A stretch of 64,000 nucleotides of DNA from Adiantum capillus-veneris (Eukaryota > Streptophyta > Polypodiopsida > Polypodiales > Pteridaceae): positions 97,602,412-97,666,411 of the forward strand of contig CM043963.1 in assembly GCA_014529385.2 (NCBI GenBank). Reading direction: 5' to 3'. Shown here one piece after another: positions 1-12,330 of this stretch. The position numbers and the translations under genes were made by a program. Position 1 is the first letter of the stretch. The number at the start of each line of letters is the position of its first letter. Under the pieces are notes generated by a model. That model worked only from the letters and a program-made list of their open reading frames with translations, was not told the DNA's origin and made no database searches.

Positions 1-3000
1 TCTGCAAAGTTACGCCACATACTCAAGGGAGGAAGAAAGATGTGTGGAGCAGGAAAACCTTCTTTTCCGTGTTGCTCCCAACAAGCGGTAGCTAAGTTGC
101 CTGAGTTGACACTGCCAGTCATAGCTCAAGCCCTATGGCTGACACTCGCATGCAACCTTTTTCTGTTGGTTAGGGCAATGAAAAGATGGCCGGGTAACTG
201 AAAAGGGACCCATGTGACAGGGTAGTCGAGCCCCCGCTTACAGTTTTTCCCAGAAATCAGGCGCCCATCACCTCAGAATGGCCACCTTGTGCCAGGCCGA
301 GTGTCACACCTGGGGCCTAGTGCTCATGACATTGAAAGTGCGGAAATGGACTCTTATAAGAGTCACCTATCCTTGGCTGATGAGACACTGAGCAAATAAA
401 GACACTCAGAAATTACCCAATCGGTAAAGGCATCTTGGCCTGGGCATTGGATGGGATTCTCAGTAAGGTACCTCACCATAAACATTATAATCTGGCTGCA
501 TTGTGCATAGCAAACCACGAAAACAATGTACTGCCATGAAGGCCACTATTACCGCTATCCTGTGTAAGAAAATGACCAAGAACATTACAAATATTAGGGT
601 CCGACCAAGATGGTTGAGTGGATCCATGATCTGGCATTAGTGGCTAGCAGTGTGGATACCCCAGGTTGAGCTCAGGGGTATTCCGAAGGGAGAGTGGGCA
701 AGGTGGGAACAAGGGCGATAAACTCAATAAGGGGAATAAATTGGAGTCATTTACTTTGAAGATTAGGCGAATCAGCCACGTGAAGGAGCATGCAAGAAAT
801 AAGTAGAAAGTTCTGTCGCTCTCTCTCACACCAGGTGTTGTAAACTAAATCGGAGCGTCCTCTCCATGAATAGGATTGCCCTCCACATCCTGGATAGTAA
901 TGGATAGTAAACCATATATGTCAGGAAATCAAATCGTCAGCTGCCATCCTAAGTAATATCTCATCAGGAGGCATCTTCCTGAAAGGAAGGCATGGCAAGT
1001 TGCAACGTCCAGGCCATAGAGCTAGGGTAGTAGCTGACACATCTTACAAGTTCCCTATGGCTCATTAATTGAAATGAAAACGTAACATTGGTGAACCAGA
1101 TGTAGGAAATAATGCGAAAGCATAGGATGTGCGTAAGTGCCTTTCTATAGGCATACAATGAGCTATTGATATTTGGTTAGAAATATCTAGAAGTTTCTAG
1201 GCTGTGAAAGCTAGTAGAAGGTGCTACAAGTTTCTCTATGGATGGAATATACTGTGAGGTTGGTATATTCTTTGGTATCTGAAATATTCGCTATCTAAGG
1301 GTATGTTCACGAGTGGCACATGCACAGTTCTGCCACCACCAGCGGCATTGATGTAGCTTGGGTTTTTGACTAATATGAAATTAGAAATAAACAGTGAAGT
1401 CCATAACTCCCAACCCCACGTATGCTTGAACAAGCAAACCAAGAACAAACCTAGGTGGTAGTCATAGGCATGCAGGCGGCCAATATATGACACCTAAAAA
1501 TCACCATAACTCTCACCTCTGTAATGAAACCTATGGCACTCACAGCAGTAGCAGCTCAAAACAAAATTGTCACGCAACTAAACTGCTAAGCTGCTTCTAG
1601 TCGGTTGTTAGGCCAAAGAAACCAAGCTAATCAAATGGCAGTCATGTATACCTAGATGAATCTAGGATAAGCCCAGAATAAACTCTAAAGGAAAGTGCAA
1701 ACTATAGACTCGTGGTAGTCATCCTAGTCAAAGGACATGAACCATCCAAAACCATCCCACTCGGAGTACATAAACGATCTTCAAGTCCCTCTCAACACAT
1801 CAGTTAAATAGCACGACCATTATTCAGAACTTCAAACACAAACCCTCTAAGGCTGTGAGAATGCAAATAAGTAAAGCAGTTCTCAAGACTCCATACTCCG
1901 TACTCCCGGATCAAAAGAGAATTTCTTGCAGGAAAAACAAAAATTGACCTCGCCTCACCAGTCAAGCATGCAGCACACTCCTCAAAACCAGGCATACCTT
2001 GGCTCAAACACACACACGCAAGCACAAAACCAGAACAATCGAGAAACTGTAAATCTAAAGCATGAGGGCAGTTTGAGCCCACTCAAAACAAGGCACTATC
2101 TTGCTCAAACACTTGCAACCACAAAACTCACTCAATTAAGAAACTGCAAATTTTAAAGTTAGAACCCACTCACAAACATTCACTGGCTGAGACCTTTGCA
2201 GAAGACTGGCATAAAGTTCTTCAGATCCTTCAGCGTAGATTCTTTTGTTACAAGCTCCTAACAATATAATCAGTCTCTGTAAATGACCCACGCCTGAATC
2301 TGTAAATTAAAAGCAACATCAGGTCTGTTGATAACATCAAGTATGAAGTCAGCATCTCTGCTTAATGATAATGGAAAATTCAGAGCGTATACATCACCTT
2401 TGACTAGAACTTATCATCAAGTAGATTCTTACCTGGCATGATGATGTTATCGTCTCATTAATTTACCACATATCCATGCATAAGGCTCAAAATCAATGCT
2501 GAACATGTTCAGCAGGAACTTGCCTTGTTTCAGTTCCTGAATAGCAGAAGGAAGGATTTGGAAAACAAGGAAATTTGATTACTCATTTCCACGCATAATG
2601 TCATAAAATGTCTGCTGCGAGACCTTGTCTTGTTTTAATTACTAGATAACACAAGAAAGAGTTAATGGAAAGGCAACTCATCATTACATGTTTTTCTGTT
2701 GATAAACAATTACCGCAGTCCTATTTAAGTGATCCCATTCACAGCTTCCATAACATAACATTGTATACGAAGTGGCCCTCATCATACAAACTTGGAGTAA
2801 ACAACAGGATCTTTGCACAGACCTACACTAAAAAAATAGCTTCCAAATTTTAAAAAAGCAACACGCATAATACAAAGGCAAACCTGAAAGGTAACTAGTA
2901 TAACATGAGAAATGATTAACTTTGCTAACGGAACCTGAAAGCCATACACACACAACACTTTATATACAGAGGTGAACGATTTCTCCATAAATTGATCGAA

Positions 3001-3590
3001 CCCTGCATCATTTGCCAAGATATATCAAAAAAGATGGTGAGACATGAGCAGACACCTCACCCATCCCTGAAAAATGCACAAAAGCTTATTCATGTCCAAA
3101 AAATCACAACATTCAAATGTGAAAGAATAGAGATCTCTCAAAAGGTACCCAACCAAAATAAAAAAGCACATGACAGCAGTTTTAGAGTCTTTTCGTGCTT
3201 GATATATTACATAATGACTGTAAAACACTTACACTGAGGGCACCTGTGCATAAAACACGAGAGCCGTCCAGGCAGACACTGATGCAGTGTCTTAATACTG
3301 GCTAAAGTACACCTTGCTACTAACACGTCCTTTCACGGACTACAGAGCTCATGAGTCTGTACAGAACAAAACTCTCTGAAGTGCTGATTGATGATTATCA
3401 TCTACAGTAAACTCTGTAAACTCGCTCGCAGCCCAAGAAAGGCAGCACAAACTTAAGGCAAAACTAAACAGACAAGGCAGTGTTGCAGTTGCCATCGCAG
3501 CAAAACAAGTACGAGCAGTATCGAGCCTCATCCCCAACCATTCAAAGTGCGCATTGCATCTTATCAACAGAATTCCTAATGGGGAGCAGA
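1..3590. other. No supported gene; 3' flank of the F-box gene
   Basis: All open frames here are short, lack recognisable motifs and overlap one another on both strands. I see no RNA gene, no long simple repeat and no clear transposon end. The last few hundred bases lie just downstream of the minus-strand F-box stop codon and probably include its 3' untranslated region and polyadenylation signals, but no single site stands out. Confidence 0.5.
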
Positions 3591-3630
3591 CGCATTGGAA
3601 AATGACAGGATAGGCCTTTGCCCTTGCGGA

Positions 3631-4794
3631 TTAGAAGGAATTCATCTCCAAAAGGTAGGTGCGCCTCTTTGCCAAAAGACTGACAGCAGTCTTGAATGGC
3701 TCTTCAAAGGCACCAGATACAAACCCATCTACCTCTTTGCGCACAGGTTGATCACTGGGTTTGATTGCAACCAGTGTCGCTCCTTTCAGCCCTGTGCCAC
3801 CGGGAAGCTCCAGGTAAGGAGCATACCAAAGTTTCATATTCAATGCAGGAACCTGTGTTCGATTTGCTGATGCAGAAGCAGCTAACGGTTTGTGTCTGAA
3901 CTCCTCTAGCTGCTCTTTTCTCATGCACAGAGTACCTTGACCATCGGTGTCTGTGAGTATCAGACTCTGCAATGTAGGATGATCACATATAATCTGCTGC
4001 AACAGATAATGCCTTGCTGATGCGGCAATCAACGAACTTATGGTCCACACAACCCTCAGCTTCAGGCCACCATTTGTGTAGAAGGATTCCGGAAGGCTAC
4101 CACTGTCATCTTCACCAGGAAACAGGACATTATCTGCTGTTTCTGGAGGCAACCTGTCATCATATCTGCTCTGCAAAAACCAAGATCTTCCAAACTCAAA
4201 CTTACTGACCTTTTTCTCCCTCTCTGCTTCTGGTTTAACATGGGCAGCTGCCCCTAAGATCACACAACTCTCAAGTGTGCTACCAAATTCTGCCTTCCAC
4301 TTCAGTAAAACTCCATCTTCCACACCAAGCTCTCCTCCAGGAAGCTCAATTCGGAGCCTCTGTATGGCCTTAAAATTCTTCAAAACTTCACCTGGAGAAT
4401 GATGTGAAACAGCAGCCAGCATTGCCTTCTTGGGCCCAAGCATGTGCTGCAGTGCTTGCAAAGGCTTTGCAAGGCTTCCAACAACAAAACGAACCAGATG
4501 ACCAAAGATACCTTTTGCCCTCACATTCAGCCCATTGTCTTCCCCTGAGATGACACAATCTACCTTCACCGTGACACTCTCTACAATGGGGACAAGAGCA
4601 TAAAACCTCTTTGACACGACCGTGCACCTCCCAAGAGTCTTGATGTCTGATACCAAATTCAGAATGTGCAGAATTACTGAATCATGAAGTCTCTCAAAGG
4701 GGTCCGCACCACTTTCCTCCCTGGCAAGCATTGTCACAGACACATCAGGGTGAGCTCTCGGCTGATCAGCTGCGAGCTTGACCTCCAAGTACAT
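3631..4794 (-). CDS. F-box protein of the plant At5g46170/At1g30200 type
   Basis: This 387-codon single-exon frame encodes a probable substrate receptor of an SCF (SKP1-cullin-F-box) E3 ubiquitin ligase. An F-box covers about residues 31-70, beginning DPFERLHDSVILHILNLVSD and continuing to a conserved VSKRF segment. It is followed by a VDCVISG stretch and a long leucine-containing C-terminal region. The protein ends RRTYLLEMNSF, a tail I recognise from the small plant family that includes At5g46170 and At1g30200, related to the AUF proteins. No LRR or Kelch repeats are visible, which is normal for this family. There are no internal stops or frameshifts, so this is the best host gene in the window. 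The start used is the first ATG; an in-frame ATG at codon 22, nearer the F-box, is a real alternative. The substrate cannot be inferred from sequence. Confidence 0.85.
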   Translation of the reverse strand: MYLEVKLAADQPRAHPDVSVTMLAREESGADPFERLHDSVILHILNLVSDIKTLGRCTVVSKRFYALVPIVESVTVKVDCVISGEDNGLNVRAKGIFGHLVRFVVGSLAKPLQALQHMLGPKKAMLAAVSHHSPGEVLKNFKAIQRLRIELPGGELGVEDGVLLKWKAEFGSTLESCVILGAAAHVKPEAEREKKVSKFEFGRSWFLQSRYDDRLPPETADNVLFPGEDDSGSLPESFYTNGGLKLRVVWTISSLIAASARHYLLQQIICDHPTLQSLILTDTDGQGTLCMRKEQLEEFRHKPLAASASANRTQVPALNMKLWYAPYLELPGGTGLKGATLVAIKPSDQPVRKEVDGFVSGAFEEPFKTAVSLLAKRRTYLLEMNSF

Positions 4795-4808
4795 GATTGC
4801 TACGGTCT

Positions 4809-4817
4809 CTAGTACAT
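4809..4817 (-). promoter_or_regulatory. Two-codon upstream ORF (Met-Tyr-stop) before the F-box gene
   Basis: On the minus strand an ATG-TAC-TAG triplet series lies 14 bases before the F-box ATG at 4794. If it is in the transcript, ribosomes would meet this minimal uORF first, which could lower translation of the main frame. Just upstream, at about 4818-4833, is a pyrimidine-rich stretch ending in AACAG that looks like a 3' splice site. The leader may therefore be spliced immediately before the uORF. Neither point can be proven without transcript data. Confidence 0.35.
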
Positions 4818-4834
4818 CCCTGTTAAAAAGGTAG

Positions 4835-5849
4835 AGCTTTCCATTACCTTGCTCACAGCCGGCAGATGCTAGTCTCCTTCCTTGAAAAAATTCGCTTCCG
4901 AGATAGTTTCAAACACGATCTATATCGAAGGTGAAATTGTGAAAATGCATGAATTATGCAGCGAAAGACGGAGACGAGGATGATATGGCCTTGACCCTGA
5001 ACCAATCTACAGTTCTTTATTTGCCAAAAGAAGGAGAAAGCTCGAACACACACACACAACTGGGGAAGGCGGTTCACGCTCCCTAAAAGCGTAGGGGTAC
5101 TAGGGTTTTGAAATGCGAAGACAGGAACCAGAAGGTAATGGAAAGCTTGAGATAGCTATCGTATATGTCAAGGAGACGGGAGGGGGTCTCTAACTCAAGG
5201 ACTGTATGGTAGGGTTTGTTTTGTACAGAGAGAAATAAGAGGCTAGAAGAAAGAGTCCAGGATATGGTGATGATGACCAAAAGGGTCAGTACACGAACAT
5301 CTACAGAAAGACTAACCCCTGCGAGAAAGCGCCATAGCCGCTGGAGCTATCTACTGCAGCCCGTGTGACGACATGGGCTTGACTTTGGTTCAAAATATAT
5401 TTGCAAACGTTTGGCTTGGGGGCCAAACCTAAATACTTAACATGGTTTGCTTGACCCCAACTTCCCAAGGATCCCATTCTTGGTGATAAGCATTGAGAGT
5501 TATCCGAGCACCTTTTGAAAAGTCCCATACTCATACACATACATAAAATCTCATTCTCTGTAGACCTCACCATAGAGCCCCTTCCCGCGGAGAGGAAGGT
5601 GACAAGTCGTTCATCCGCACATCCCATGTTGCTCGAAGTGCCAAAGGGGGTGACCTTCTCTAGGACTGTGTGCACTAAAATAGGGGGCATGTTTTGTCCA
5701 AATATATGGGCATAAGGTTATGCTACAGAAATTGGTAATTTGTCTCATACCATCTATCTATACTAATAATTAAAGCATGGAGGGATTCCAACATCTCTCC
5801 TTGTCAAGTGTCGATATTTCTTAACTCCGGCAGCATCTGCCACATCTGG

Positions 5850-5853
<4 letters not shown>
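4835..5853. other. Upstream flank of the F-box gene
   Basis: This stretch lies 5' of the minus-strand F-box gene and should contain its leader, possible leader intron and promoter. The open frames in it, including one of 129 codons at 5301-5690 on the minus strand, have no recognisable domain and are not supported as genes. I found no convincing TATA box at a defined distance. Confidence 0.4.

Positions 5854-5881
<28 letters not shown>
5854..5881. repeat. (GA)n microsatellite
   Basis: A pure GA run of 28 bases that abuts the outer edge of the first inverted-repeat element. Confidence 0.95.
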
Positions 5882-5884
5882 ACT

Positions 5885-6207
5885 CTTGTTGTTATGGAAT
5901 TGATATCTTACTATTTATTGCAGTTGATAGGTGGCAAAAGCTTGATCGAGCTAAGCTATTGCAAAAGGATATTATATTTTAAGTATATTTGATTATTCAA
6001 GTGCTCTTATGAGCTTTGGCCATTTATGACCAGCCGGCCAGTTTGTACTCAATTTGACCATTCAAGAAATCTATAAATCAAATACGTGCAAGAGGGAAAT
6101 GGTCACTCTTGCATGGGGGGAGATTGCACCCAGCGTCGTCTTATTCTTCTCTCCTATCCTCTCTTTTCATCTCTGGTTCCTTCTTTCGTTCCCTGAGTGC
6201 TATTTCT

Positions 6208-6288
<81 letters not shown>

Positions 6289-6905
6289 GTTCGTATTATA
6301 TAATTATATCCAAAGCACGCACTTAATATATAATCTCTTATGCATACTGTGGATGAAGCTAAGCAGGTTTAAATTCCCATCTTAAATAAGAGATTATTTT
6401 AATTTACTAATTCAAGGTATAAATACATAATTAAGGAAACATACATGCACTGGCTACGTAATACTTACATTAATATTTCTCAATAACAAGACCTCTCTCC
6501 TAATAATTCTAACAAAAAAAATAAACAAAAGAAAAAAATAGAATGAACCATTCATATTCTGTTGCACATGGAGGCCTTTGTTGATATGATAAACAGCTCC
6601 CCAAGAACAACCCTTGCGCTTTGATACCACTGCTACAGACGGAGGCACAGTTGTCCTGCAAAATACTCGAAATAGCACATAGCAAGACATAAACGAATAA
6701 ATCTATGTACCTGCTGACTCGCATAAATCCATAATCGAGCACGACACGAGCAGAAGGATACAGAGAGCAAGAGAGAGCGAAAGAGCACGTACAAAGGCGC
6801 ACCTCCTAGAGCGGAGTGCTATGCCTGGCACGGTGAGAGAGAAAAGAGAGGATAGAAGAGAAGAATAAGACGACACTAGGTGCAATCTCCCCCCGCGCAA
6901 GAGTG
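5885..6905. mobile_element. Truncated copy of a long-TIR element (one end missing)
   Basis: The sequence from about 5888 to 6905 reappears, reverse complemented, at about 7132-8012. Its first roughly 220 bases also recur as a direct copy at 6908-7131. The copy begins near GAATTGATATCTTACTATTT and lacks the second terminal inverted repeat of its neighbour, so it is a truncated relative. It contains a (TA)n run. At 6618-6633 it holds a match to a tRNA-iMet primer-binding site on the minus strand (TGGTATCAAAGC), a hallmark of LTR retroelements. Its true class is unclear: it could be a fold-back DNA element that captured LTR sequence, or a rearranged miniature LTR element. Confidence 0.6.
6210..6285. 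repeat. (TA)n microsatellite
   Basis: About 76 bases of pure TA dinucleotide inside the first long-TIR element. The corresponding site in the second copy (about 7672-7691) is much shorter, so the run has expanded or contracted since the copies diverged. Confidence 0.95.
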
Positions 6906-8014
6906 AAATGATGTTATTAAATTGATATCTTACTATTTATTACAGCTAACAGGTGGCAAAAGCTTAACCGAGCTAGGCTATTGCAAAAGGATATTATATT
7001 TTATGTATATTTGATTATTCAAGTGCTCTTATGAGCTTTGGCCATTTATGACCGGCCGGCCAGTTTGTACTCAATTTGACCATTCAAAAAATCTATAAAT
7101 CAAATACGTGCAAGAGGGAAATGATCACTCTTGCACGGGGGGAGATTGCACCCAGTGTCGTCTTATTCGTCTCTCCTATTCTCTCTTGTCTCTCTCGATG
7201 TGCCAGGCGTAGCACTCCGCTCTAGGAGGCGCGCCATTGCACGTGCTCTTTCGCTCTCTCTCGCTCTCTGTATCTCTTTGCTTGTGTCGTGCTCGCTTAT
7301 GGATTTATGCGAGTCAGCAGGTACGTAGATTTATTCGTTTATGTCTTGTTATGTGTTCGAGTATTTTGCAGGGCAACTGCACCTCCATCTGTAGCAGAAT
7401 ATGAACGGTTCATTCTATTTTTTTCTTTTGTTTATTTTTTGTTAGAAATATTAGGAGAGATATCTTATTATTGAGAAATATTAATGTAAGTATTACGTAG
7501 CCAGTGCATGTATGTTTCCTCAATTATGTATTTATACCCTGAATTAGTAGATTAAAATAATCTCTTATTTAAGACGGGAATTTAAACCTGCTTAGCTTCA
7601 TCCACAGTATGCAGAAGAGATTATATATTAAGTGTGTGCTTTGGATATAATTATATAATACGAACAAATATATATATATATATATATATAGGTATATAAA
7701 TATGGAGAAATAGCACTCAGGGAACGAAAGAAGGAACCAGAGATGAAAAGAGAGGATAGGAGAGAAGAATAAGACGACGCTGGGTGCAATCCCCCCCCAT
7801 GCAAGAGTGACCATTTCCCTCTTGCACGTATTTGATTTATAGATTTCTATTGAGTACAAACTGGCCGGCCGGTCATAAATGGCCAAAGCTCATAAGAGCA
7901 CTTGAATAATCAAATATACATAAAATATAATATCCTTTTGCAATAGCCTAGCTCGGTCAAGCTTTTGCCACCTGTCAGCTGCAATAAATAGTAAGATATC
8001 AAATCCATAACACT
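6906..8014. mobile_element. 1.1-kb element with about 270-bp terminal inverted repeats
   Basis: The left end (6908 to about 7188) and the right end (about 7750 to 8012) are reverse complements of each other apart from scattered substitutions. They share blocks such as CAGGTGGCAAAAGCTT and GCAAGAGGGAAATG. The interior (about 7190-7750) matches, inverted, the interior of the neighbouring copy at 6310-6870. It lacks a roughly 72-base block, bounded by CAG in the other copy, that contains the primer-binding-site-like motif. No transposase frame is visible, so it would be non-autonomous. Exact ends and a target duplication could not be fixed by eye. Confidence 0.65.
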
Positions 8015-8083
8015 TGCAGCGAGCTCTCGAGACGGACACAAAACTGCAAGCTGTCAACCTCCCATAGGTAGGCACTTGATTGC

Positions 8084-8085
<2 letters not shown>

Positions 8086-8143
<58 letters not shown>
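8086..8143. repeat. (GA)n microsatellite
   Basis: Nearly pure GA run of about 58 bases with one C interruption near its right end, just outside the long-TIR element. Confidence 0.95.
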
Positions 8144-8462
8144 GTTCATGAGCATGCTTGCACGTGTGAGTTGCAAGAGCTCCACGCAAGGGCAATAGAT
8201 CGTGAGTAGGCAATTCCACCCACACCTTGGCAAGCAGGAGTTTGTGAGTCGATTACACACCCAACAATCATCGCATTAAAGGGGCAGCACTCGAGGGGAA
8301 CAAACACGGTGATGAGGACAGATGGAAAGTCTTGGCATAACTGTGGCAAACTGCTTTCAAGGGAGAGTAGCTTTGATGGTTGCTGACAAACAAGAGCACC
8401 ACCCGCACACATGCAGCCGATGTCGAAGAGCAATACCACCTAGGTGCGGACCATGATCAGGT

Positions 8463-8571
<109 letters not shown>

Positions 8572-8661
8572 CACACTCACACACATTGTCATGTCATGCA
8601 TGACCACACACTCTGCGACTGTGTTTTTGTGTATAGTGGCAGTGTTTGTGGTTGTTCACAA

Positions 8662-8663
<2 letters not shown>

Positions 8664-8725
<62 letters not shown>

Positions 8726-8726
8726 G
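8664..8726. repeat. Compound (TG)n(GA)n microsatellite
   Basis: About 40 bases of TG pass directly into about 23 bases of GA. The same compound arrangement occurs near 44630-44697, and a (TC)n(AC)n version near 59967-60037. Confidence 0.95.
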
Positions 8727-9306
<580 letters not shown>

Positions 9307-9676
9307 CTCTTTGAGCCTTTGCTCTTGGTGAGCGTCGCATATTTGTGTGTGTGGGTGTGTTGACTCTTTCCATAACCGAGGTGATGGCGACCAAAAACCC
9401 ATTTACATCAGTAGGTGGAGAATGATGAGCTTTCCATCCTCATCGTGCGTGTTGGAGATGTGGGGATCGGAGATTCCGTGCGGTGAGTGCAAGAGAGGGA
9501 AGGAGAAGGGGATGAAGCACAGAGAAGCTACACACCAAGGAGTTGGGTTAATGGAGAGGAAGGTGAGAGAGTGGTCAACTCTCTTACTTTCTCTCCCTAT
9601 ATTCATTAGGTAAAGAAAGTAAACAAGGGCGGTTTCCCACGACCACCTGGCCTACACCCCAACAACCTCCCACTTG
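9307..9676 (-). mobile_element. 3' LTR start and polypurine tract of a copia fragment
   Basis: On the minus strand a polypurine tract, AAGTGGGAGGT (9665-9676), is followed at 9664 by TGTTGGGGTG, the usual start of a copia 3' LTR. It lies directly downstream of the RNase H remnant of the copia pol fragment on the same strand, as expected. The far end of the LTR was not resolved; it may run past the GA microsatellite. Very similar tract-plus-LTR junctions occur near 14298 and 59831. Confidence 0.6.
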
Positions 9677-9689
9677 AAGGTCATGGTGG

Positions 9690-11460
9690 CCAATAGTGGC
9701 ATCAGTATAGTTAGTCTATACAAAGTTGATGGAGCATCGCTTAGGCTTCATCCTACACCCATAAGTTCTATACAATGTGTAAATCGCTCCGAGGCTAGGC
9801 TCTTCGTGAGAGCATTTGCGGGGTTGTTGTCAGTGTGAAGCTTGACAAGCTCGATGCGCTTGTCAGCCAATGCATCTTGTATGGCATGGTATCTGACCTC
9901 TATGTGTTTCGACTTTCAGTGAAACACCGGGCGCTCTGACTATCACAATGCAGTATTGGAACCTCGTGAATGCCCAGATCTCCCACTAGACGAGCTAACC
10001 ATATGGCTTCCTTGTTTGCGTCAGACGCAGCAACATATTCTTCCTCAGTGGTAGATGAAGACGTGCAGTCTTAGAGCCACGATCTCCAAGAGATAGCTGC
10101 TCTGGCAAACATGAACACATAGCCAGATGTGGATCTTCTAGGATCCATGCAACCCGCATAATCCGCATCCATGTAACCTACAATAGATGCATCATTGTTT
10201 CCGAAGCTTAAACACTTGCTAGATGTACCCTTTAAATATCTGAGAATTTTCTTCATTGCTTCCCAATGCTTCTTGGTAGGGTTTGCCATGTACCTACTAA
10301 CCACTCCCACTCCATGTGGAATGTCTAGTCTTGTGGCTACCATAACGTACATCAAACTGCCAACTGCTAAAGAATATGCCACTTTCACCATTTCCTCTTT
10401 CTCAGTAACTGTCTTGGGAGAATCGTCCTTGCTAAGTTTGGAGTATGCTTGCATTGGGTACTCAATGACTTCCCCCCCTGTATACTAAAATGTTGCAAGA
10501 CTTTGTGGATGTACTTTTCTTGAGATAATTCAAGAAATTTCACGTTGCCTGTTTCTCTTGAGTTGCATACCAAGAAACTGATTGGCATTTCCCAAATCCT
10601 TCATGGAAAACTTAGTGCTTAGCATCTTTTTCAACTGATTGATTCATCAATTTATTTACCTGCGATAAGCATATCATCTACATACAAGATCAAGATGATT
10701 AAAGAACCATCGTTCAATCTTTTTGTGTATAAGCAGTGATCCTCTTGACTTCTTATGTAACCCTGAGACTGCATGAATTTGTCAAATTTTTGACACCACT
10801 GTCTTGAACCTTGCTTGAGGTTGTAGAGTGTCTTTTTAAGTCTACAAACCAATTCTGCCCTCATTGGCTTTTGGGTTTCACATATGAATCCCTCTGGTTG
10901 TTTCATGTAGACATCTTCATCTAGATCCCCGTGAAGAAATGTTGTGTTCACGTCCATTTGGACAAGTTCCATGTCCTGGATAGCAACCAAGCCAAGCACA
11001 GTGCGAAGCATAGTCATCTTGACTACTAGACTCATCAAAATCCACACCTTTTTGCTACTTGAAACCCTTGGCAACTAGACGAGCCTTGTATCTAGGCTCG
11101 TGATCTTCCGGTGTATACTTCTTCTTGTATCCCACGTGCAAGGTAAAGCATTTTTGTCTTTTGGTAATTCAGCCAAATCCCATGTCTCATTAGCCACAAT
11201 CAAATTGTATTCTGATTGCATAGCCTGCTCCCACTTGACGATATCGTCCATTTGTATACCTTCTTTGTAGCAGGTTAGCTCTCCACTGTCAGTGACCAAA
11301 ATGTGGTGTATACCCGGATCAAACCACTTGGGCGCACGTGATACTCTTACAGAGCGTCTCAGTGCATGACTGTTGGACTCTGCTCTCTCTGGAGCAATAG
11401 TAGTATCTTGCACTTGAGGATTAGGTGCAACACTACTAAACTGAGTTGGTTCGGAGGCTA
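9690..11460 (-). pseudogene. Ty1/copia pol fragment: IN-RT linker, RT and RNase H
   Basis: Reading down the minus strand, 11413-11075 matches the linker between integrase and reverse transcriptase (SRAPKWFDPG, then WEQAMQSEYN). 11074-10652 is the RT core, with VQMDVNTTFLHGDLDEDVYM and the catalytic YVDDML. 10454-10071 carries the RT C-terminus and start of RNase H (GYMDADYAG, RRSTSGYVF). 10070 to about 9740 continues RNase H with TEEEYVAASDANKEAIWL and HCDSQSA. The frame is broken by stops and shifts, the region around 10590-10650 is scrambled, and gag, protease and the integrase core are absent. It is a dead 5'-truncated copy oriented towards the LTR start at 9664. Confidence 0.85.
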
Positions 11461-11788
11461 CATCCTCTAAACAAATGTGTCTGTAATGGAGAGGAACAGG
11501 GTGGAAGACGTACTTATAACTGGAGGAGTGACGAAGGATGAAAACATGAGGTCAAGGGAGATGGTGTTGGTCAACTGGGGTGTAGAGCTAGACTAGAATG
11601 TAGTTGAAGAGGTCGATACGAGATATCTTGGTTTCATGAAAACATATCATCACCAAGAAAGTAGCAATAATCGCCACACAAGCAAACATGAAGGGGAAGA
11701 GAAAAAGTCATTCTTTTGTGAGCTCAAGAGGTCCTCGATGAGCTTCTTGGCTACAATGATGTCTCATGTAGTGCATTGATTGTAGGAT
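11461..11788. other. No supported feature
   Basis: A junction stretch between the 5'-truncated copia fragment and the PPR fragment. No domain, repeat or RNA gene is recognised. Confidence 0.35.
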
Positions 11789-12330
11789 ATGTCCAACATG
11801 GTCACGGTTAGGAAGATTTTGGCTATTTTCAGTAGATGCAAAGAGAGGGCATCTCTCCAAATGCAATCATGTACACACAACTGCACCTTGAAGGCATCTG
11901 GTAGCACACAAAAGGCTGATATGTGCAAAAGAATTCACGATGATATTGTTAGTCAGGGATTGCTGAAAGAAACCGTCATACTTGGCTCTACCTTGGTCGA
12001 CATGTATATCAAATGTGGTGCACTTCATAAAGCACAAAAAGTGCTTAAGGAGCTTCCTGTCTAGGATGTCATTGTTTCTTGGAATGCACTGATTCCGGGA
12101 TATGCCAACTTGGACAAGGCCAAGAAGCTCTAGGCTCTTTTCGGTGGATCCAAAGCTAGGGTGCCTCTTGAGGTGAAATCACATACGAAGGCAAGGGTAA
12201 GCTTTGGGTTGTTTTCAGCAGAGACAGGGCATCTCTCCAAATGCAATCACATACACTTGCGCCTTGAAGAATTTGCGATGATTGTGTGAGTCAAGGGTTG
12301 TTGAAAGAAAACATTGTGCATGCTTGTGTG
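11789..12330 (+). pseudogene. PPR (pentatricopeptide repeat) gene fragment
   Basis: The frame 11789-12064 reads like a plant PLS-type PPR protein: a CTLKASGST helix, then KRIHDDIVSQGLL and STLVDMYIKCGALHKAQKVL, matching the HxxI and LVDMYxKCGxxxxAxxVF pattern. After a stop it continues with DVIVSWNALIPGYAN, the start of the next repeat. From about 12170 a second, more degraded copy of the same module follows, sharing GGGCATCTCTCCAAATGCAA with the first. Such proteins bind organelle RNA and often guide editing. Here only two modules remain, with stops and no targeting peptide, so this is a pseudogene fragment. Confidence 0.75.

Noticed and set aside
5301..5690. 129-codon minus-strand frame upstream of the F-box gene
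   Set aside because: No domain, atypical composition and an overlapping plus-strand frame; most likely promoter DNA that is open by chance.
6054..6385. Ile-Tyr repeat protein
   Set aside because: It is the translation of a (TA)n run inside a non-coding element.
6560..6635. The 72-base difference between the two long-TIR copies as a spliced intron
   Set aside because: The block does not start with GT and end with AG in any placement that leaves the observed junction; a deletion between CAG repeats is simpler.
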